Shown piece by piece: positions 6,540-8,703 of a stretch of 8,703 nucleotides of DNA. Position 1 is the stretch's first letter; each line of letters starts with the position of its first letter. The stretch comes from SLSG01 sp964477035 (GTDB taxonomy: Bacteria > Bacteroidota > Bacteroidia > Bacteroidales > UBA7960), in contig CAYZCW010000031.1 of NCBI GenBank assembly GCA_964477035.1, positions 1 to 8,703 on the forward strand. Reading direction: 5' to 3'. The notes beneath the pieces were generated by a model, which saw nothing but the letters and a program-made list of their open reading frames with translations, was not told where the DNA came from and ran no database searches. The position numbers and the translations under genes are program-made.

Positions 6540-6804
6540 GATAATGCGCCCCTGCCCTGGGGACTTGTTATAGCCTCTAGCACGCCGATAAACAAACTTT
6601 GTCGTCATCTCACGAGCCGGGAGCCATCTCCACTATGAAAGAGAGCTGTTAGAATCACAAGGGGGGCGACCACCTGAAAATTTTGGGGCAAGGTTTTATG
6701 TCAAGCCCCCTGCACTTGGGGGGCGGTTTTGTTCCCACGGGGAGCAAAATGAACAAACCCGAAGGGCTTGACCTTGGCAGCAGAATATTTTCAGGCGAAG
6801 TACC
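6540..6804 (-). promoter_or_regulatory. Shared leader, copy A (upstream of the ArdC-like gene)
   Basis: This non-coding region shares five blocks, in the same order and orientation, with 7807-8091 (copy B). In transcriptional order they are: block 1, ending TACTTCGCCT (6793-6802); block 2, AAGGTCAAGCCC with its TTC loop and GGGTTT (6755-6776); block 3, TTGACATAAAACCTTGC through CAGGTGGTC (6668-6704); block 4, ATGGCTCCCGGCTCGTG (6611-6627); block 5, the start-proximal hairpin (6549-6562). Blocks 1-3 form an imperfect inverted repeat: 6673-6681 with 6787-6795 (9 bp), 6689-6694 with 6771-6776 (6 bp), and 6702-6708 with 6764-6770 (7 bp). Intervening sequence is not conserved between copies, which points to function rather than recent duplication. 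Confidence 0.8.
6675..6704 (-). promoter_or_regulatory. Possible promoter inside leader copy A
   Basis: TTGACA (6704-6699, minus strand) is followed after TTG and 18 nt by AAATTTTC (6682-6675), a partial match to the Bacteroidota -7 element TAnnTTTG. The equivalent in copy B (TTGACA at 7969-7964, then AAATTTCC) is weaker at the -7 position. If used, it would give a 5' leader of about 130 nt containing blocks 4 and 5. The -35-like part is embedded in the inverted repeat. Confidence 0.35.
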
Positions 6805-6890
6805 TTTACAATGTTTGTATGAGGGGCTAAGTAAACCGCTGGCTTAATCCTGTTTATGCCATTAAGGGGGCTCAACCAGTAGGGGCGAGT

Positions 6891-6914
6891 AAAAAAAAGC
6901 CCTGTTGCCAGGGC
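6891..6914 (-). terminator. Intrinsic terminator of the 83-aa gene
   Basis: GCCCTG (6899-6904) and CAGGGC (6909-6914) form a perfect stem with a 4-nt loop. Eight T residues follow on the minus strand (6898-6891). The stem begins 7 nt after the TAA of the 83-aa gene. Confidence 0.9.
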
Positions 6915-6920
6915 CTTTCT

Positions 6921-7172
6921 TTACTTTGCAGTTTGCCTTCGCGATCTTTTGCGCTGAGGCTCCTGTTGCAAAACGGATCCATAGGCTGTATGGGTTCTAC
7001 CGAAGCCATCCGGCTGTTTCATGCGGGCGATCTCAAGGGTCACATATTTGTTTCCTTCAAACTCGTAGGTGAGTTTGTTAAGATCCTCCAATGAAAGGGT
7101 TACCCTGACAATGTCCATGCCTTCCTGGGGGAGGCGACCTTTTCCGACGTAGATTTTTTCAAACTTTTTCAT
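6921..7172 (-). CDS. Small conserved-type protein of unknown function (83 aa)
   Basis: The protein MKKFEKIYVGKGRLPQEGMD... has 83 residues. It reads as a small beta-rich domain: IYVGKG at 7-12, DIVRVTLSLEDL at 20-31, YEFEGNKYVTLEIA at 36-49, then PDGFGRTHTAYGSV at 54-67 and a strongly basic tail (RKRSRRQTAK). I associate the 'YVGKG...DIVRVT...EGxxYVTxE...GRTHT' layout with small proteins seen in Bacteroidota mobile elements, but I cannot name a family. The basic tail suggests nucleic-acid contact. It is a single-gene unit with its own terminator inside the cassette series. Unlike its neighbours, it is not preceded by the shared leader; 7173-7624 shows no copy. The start ATG 7172 has an A/T-rich upstream region and no Shine-Dalgarno. 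Confidence 0.8.
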   Translation of the reverse strand: MKKFEKIYVGKGRLPQEGMDIVRVTLSLEDLNKLTYEFEGNKYVTLEIARMKQPDGFGRTHTAYGSVLQQEPQRKRSRRQTAK

Positions 7173-7624
7173 GGCTAAAGGGTTTTAAAATTTAAGCCCT
7201 GAATTGGGGGTTGGCGGCAGGTGGTCAAGGAGGAATTGGAAAACCGGAGATCCTGTAAGGGTTGAGGATGTGCCGAGAAAATCCTTTACCACAAGCATCG
7301 ACCCCAAGGCAGATGAGCCAACCCCATAGGTTTGCTTAAGATTTTACTCCCTTTGCCAGGGAAGGCAGAAAGTTTGATTCTCTAAGAGGGATAGGCCTCC
7401 TTCGGATTCAGCCAATAACAGACAGGTGGGAAGTAAAAGGGGAGGAGCAAACGCCGGTTGATTGAAGCAGGTGACGACTCATTCGCCACGATATGACGGC
7501 AGGCCCATAAAGGGCTACATTGGAGGCATGCGGGAGTAGGAATATAATGCAGGTTGCAAGATTAATACGGCAACAGGGCTTTTATGTGAGAACCTACGGA
7601 TCTTATGGGCTTTGCAGCGCGCAT
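7173..7624. other. Long untranslated region upstream of the 83-aa gene
   Basis: There is no convincing gene in about 450 bp. It probably holds the promoter and a leader of the 83-aa gene, but no clear TTG / TAnnTTTG pair is seen. It shares no long block with the leader in front of the other cassettes; only a 9-mer, CAGGTGGTC, recurs near 7218 in the opposite orientation. Short inverted pairs such as GGGTTTTAAAATTTAAGCCC near the gene start are present. A 42-codon plus-strand frame (7547-7675) is discussed separately and is not accepted. Confidence 0.4.
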
Positions 7625-7673
7625 AAAAAAATCTCCTTCCCGAAGGTTATTCAGGAAGGAGATCCTTTTTTTT
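7625..7673. terminator. Bidirectional intrinsic terminator of the 44-aa gene
   Basis: ATCTCCTTCC (7631-7640) pairs perfectly over 10 bp with GGAAGGAGAT (7654-7663) around a 13-nt loop. A residues at 7625-7630 give the U-tract for minus-strand transcripts from the 44-aa gene. T residues at 7666-7673 give one for plus-strand transcripts, so it can stop transcription both ways. Confidence 0.9.
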
Positions 7674-7806
7674 AGTATTCGACCTGCAGGAGATCCTTGG
7701 TTTCGACTTCGAAGAAACACCCGGTTTCAGTGTCGTACACCAGCCAAAGGCCGGATTCTGTCTGCTCGATAATTTCTACCAGGTGGTTGTTGATAATTGC
7801 AGTCAT
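7672..7806 (-). CDS. 44-aa small protein of unknown function
   Basis: From ATG 7806 the product is 44 residues (MTAIINNHLVEIIEQTESGL... ending KDLLQVEY), acidic, with alternating hydrophobic residues suggesting a small beta-rich fold. The frame stays open upstream to 7956 and would give 94 aa. The extra 50 residues, however, are the translation of the shared leader, which is read in a different frame in front of the ArdC-like gene, so I exclude them. No motif is recognised. The gene is a complete single-gene cassette with leader copy B in front and a strong terminator behind. Its company (ArdC, RadC) suggests a role in establishment of the mobile element, such as a small inhibitor or regulator, but this is inference only. 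Confidence 0.65.
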   Translation of the reverse strand: MTAIINNHLVEIIEQTESGLWLVYDTETGCFFEVETKDLLQVEY

Positions 7807-8091
7807 TGCGAGAATGCCCATGCCCTTGGGATCTTTTTTATGGCATCTGGCGCGCCTGTTATTTAATTTTTGCTGCACGCACCACGAGCCGGGAGCCATA
7901 AAGCCATTGCTTTGTTGGCATGGCATTATGGGGACCACCTGGAAATTTTGATGCAAGGTTTTTTGTCAAGCAGAAGCCATGGGGCGAGGCGTTTTTTCTG
8001 ATAATTATTCCATACTGAGGGAAAAATTCTCTGGAAAATGAATAAACCCGAAGGGCCTGACCTTGACGTCACAACATTGAGAGGCGAAGTA
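7807..8091 (-). promoter_or_regulatory. Shared leader, copy B (upstream of the 44-aa gene)
   Basis: It contains the same five blocks as copy A: block 1 GATACTTCGCCTC (8081-8092), block 2 (8043-8065), block 3 (7934-7971, with TTGACA at 7969-7964), block 4 identical over 17 nt (7883-7899), and block 5 (7817-7830). Block 4 lies 77 nt from the ATG, against 72 in copy A and 74 in copy C. Arms 7954-7959/8060-8065 and 7965-7971/8055-8061 keep pairing; one position is G-U on the minus strand only, hinting that the minus-sense molecule is the one that folds. In the block 5 hairpin, CCCA/TGGG replaces CCCC/GGGG. Confidence 0.8.
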
Positions 8092-8127
8092 TCTTAGCGG
8101 CAAAATTGGATAAGAGGAAAAGCATAG

Positions 8128-8166
8128 AAAAAGCCCCATTACAGCACATTCGTCTGTAATGGGGCT
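8128..8166 (-). terminator. Intrinsic terminator of the RadC-like gene
   Basis: AGCCCCATTACAG (8132-8144) pairs perfectly over 13 bp with CTGTAATGGGGCT (8154-8166) around a 9-nt loop. It is followed on the minus strand by TTTTC. It begins 7 nt after the TAG stop of the RadC-like gene. Confidence 0.9.
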
Positions 8167-8186
8167 GGGTGCCCTAGAGGGCACCC
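8167..8186 (-). promoter_or_regulatory. 9-bp hairpin overlapping the stop codon of the RadC-like gene
   Basis: GGGTGCCCT (8167-8175) and AGGGCACCC (8178-8186) form a near-perfect palindrome with a minimal loop. It contains the TAG stop (8174-8176) and directly abuts the terminator hairpin at 8132-8166. The tandem stems could protect the mRNA 3' end or slow the last translating ribosome. It is part of the coding sequence (codons for EGAL and the stop). Confidence 0.55.
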
Positions 8187-8608
8187 TCATCGGCATAGGA
8201 GTAGTAGCCCTCCCTGGTGAGGATCACATGGTCCAGTACTGGCAGATCCAAAAACTTCCCTGCCTCGGTGCACTTCCTTGTAACCACATTGTCGTTGGCA
8301 GAGGGCCGGGTTTGTCCGGAAGGGTGGTTATGCGCAAGGATGATGGAGGAAGCATTTGCCGTGAGGGCTGTTTGGAAGATCTTCTTCGGGTCGGCAACTG
8401 TACCGGAGACACTGCCCACGGAGATGCGACTTATTCCCAGGACCCGGTTGCCGCGATTAAGAAGCACTACCATGAAGGATTCGCAGTAATCGATGTCCTG
8501 CCAGGCGTCTACCAGCAGGTTAAAGGCATCACGTGAGGAAGTAATGGTGGGCCCAAGCTGTTTGTAGGCATAAGAAACTTTGACTTCGTTGAATGAAAAC
8601 AGATCCAT
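8174..8608 (-). CDS. RadC-like JAB-domain protein
   Basis: From ATG 8608 the protein has 144 residues. It shows the JAMM/MPN+ metal site of RadC proteins: E43 in CESFMVVLLN, HNHPSG at 93-98 (H93, H95), and PSANDN at 102-107 with D106, followed by LDHVILTREGYYSYADEG at 125-142. It corresponds to the C-terminal JAB domain of RadC, lacking the N-terminal helix-hairpin-helix part, as is common in plasmid and island copies from Bacteroidota. Despite the name, a role in DNA repair is not established for this family, and its substrate is unknown. A GTG at 8653 would extend it by 15 residues, but these lie in the conserved leader, so the ATG is chosen. It forms a cassette with leader copy C and its own terminator. 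Confidence 0.88.
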   Translation of the reverse strand: MDLFSFNEVKVSYAYKQLGPTITSSRDAFNLLVDAWQDIDYCESFMVVLLNRGNRVLGISRISVGSVSGTVADPKKIFQTALTANASSIILAHNHPSGQTRPSANDNVVTRKCTEAGKFLDLPVLDHVILTREGYYSYADEGAL

Positions 8609-8703
8609 TGAGGTAATGCCCCTGCCCTGGGGACTTATGTCGGCTTCTGGCACGGCCTGTGAATGATTTTTAGGCCATCTTCACGAGCCGGGAGATAAAA
8701 CCT
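8609..8703 (-). promoter_or_regulatory. Shared leader, copy C (upstream of the RadC-like gene, cut by window edge)
   Basis: The start-proximal part matches copies A and B. Block 5, with CCCC/GGGG and the same loop, is at 8619-8632 (14 of 14 bases as in copy A, plus flanking AAGT). The GCCGTGCCAGAAGCC segment is near 8641-8657, and block 4 (CTCCCGGCTCGTG) is at 8682-8694. Blocks 1-3 would lie beyond 8703 and cannot be seen. Confidence 0.75.

Noticed and set aside
6608..6627. Possible leader peptide MAPGS-stop in copy A, overlapping the ATG at 6608
   Set aside because: In copy B the same codons continue without a stop, and in copy C the ATG is missing, so a peptide is not conserved; the nucleotides are.
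7547..7675. 42-codon plus-strand frame starting MQVARLIRQQGFYVRTYGSY and ending in the bidirectional terminator
   Set aside because: It looks protein-like by eye, but it is short, opposite to all other genes, runs through the terminator stem and has no promoter or start signal. Homologues would be needed to accept it.
8159..8536. Plus-strand frame opposite the RadC-like gene
   Set aside because: Antisense shadow of a gene with a clear JAMM motif.
6540..8703. Repeated leader read as integron attC sites or mobile-element ends
   Set aside because: The repeats lie before genes and abut start codons, contain promoter-like and start-proximal elements, and no integrase or attC core sites are seen. 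Remains an alternative if further copies are found at gene 3' ends.
1..8703. CRISPR arrays, tRNA or rRNA genes, insertion sequences, integrase or relaxase genes
   Set aside because: None found. There are no regular short direct repeats with spacers, no cloverleaf-like sequences noticed, and no transposase or recombinase motifs.

Overview
The window looks like an accessory region, probably an integrated mobile element, from a member of the Bacteroidota. The reasons are a Bacteroidota-type promoter (TTG-N20-TAAGTTTA), starts without clear Shine-Dalgarno sequences but with A/T-rich upstream bases, and the resemblance of the proteins to families I associate with Bacteroidota phages and islands. 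Every gene I accept lies on the minus strand, so transcription runs from high to low coordinates. A 100-N scaffold gap (2288-2387) interrupts one gene.

Left part (about 1-4320): a phage-like block. In transcriptional order it encodes a small 80-aa protein, a portal-like protein, a DUF6712-like head/tail-connector protein (with the N gap), two successive multi-spanning membrane proteins that look like holins, an M15-type peptidase (probable endolysin), and a signal-anchored coiled-coil protein that runs off the window edge (spanin-like). Spacings are 1-nt overlaps, gaps of a few bases or a short overlap, as in an operon. No terminase or capsid gene is visible, so this is a partial or rearranged prophage, or one whose remaining genes lie outside the window.

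Middle (4372-5608): an AT-richer 257-aa gene with its own promoter and a weak terminator. It carries an R-x4-H motif (NRHEVMHG) typical of HEPN-like RNases and is a candidate defence cargo gene. It is followed by a gene-poor AT-rich stretch.

Right part (5609-8703): a head-to-tail series of single-gene cassettes, each ending in its own strong intrinsic terminator: an ArdC-like antirestriction protein, an 83-aa conserved-type small protein, a 44-aa small protein, and a RadC-like JAB-domain protein. Three of the four (ArdC, 44-aa, RadC) are preceded by copies of the same untranslated leader of about 280 nt. It has five conserved blocks, a -35-like TTGACA inside an imperfect inverted repeat, and a start-proximal hairpin that shows a compensatory base-pair change. 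The reading frame through the leader differs between copies, so I treat it as non-coding and place the starts of these three genes downstream of the longest possible ORF starts. This shared leader is the most interesting feature of the window. It could be a common structured RNA regulator, or a hairpin promoter acting when the element is single-stranded during transfer, analogous to the leading-region promoters of conjugative plasmids that express antirestriction genes on entry.
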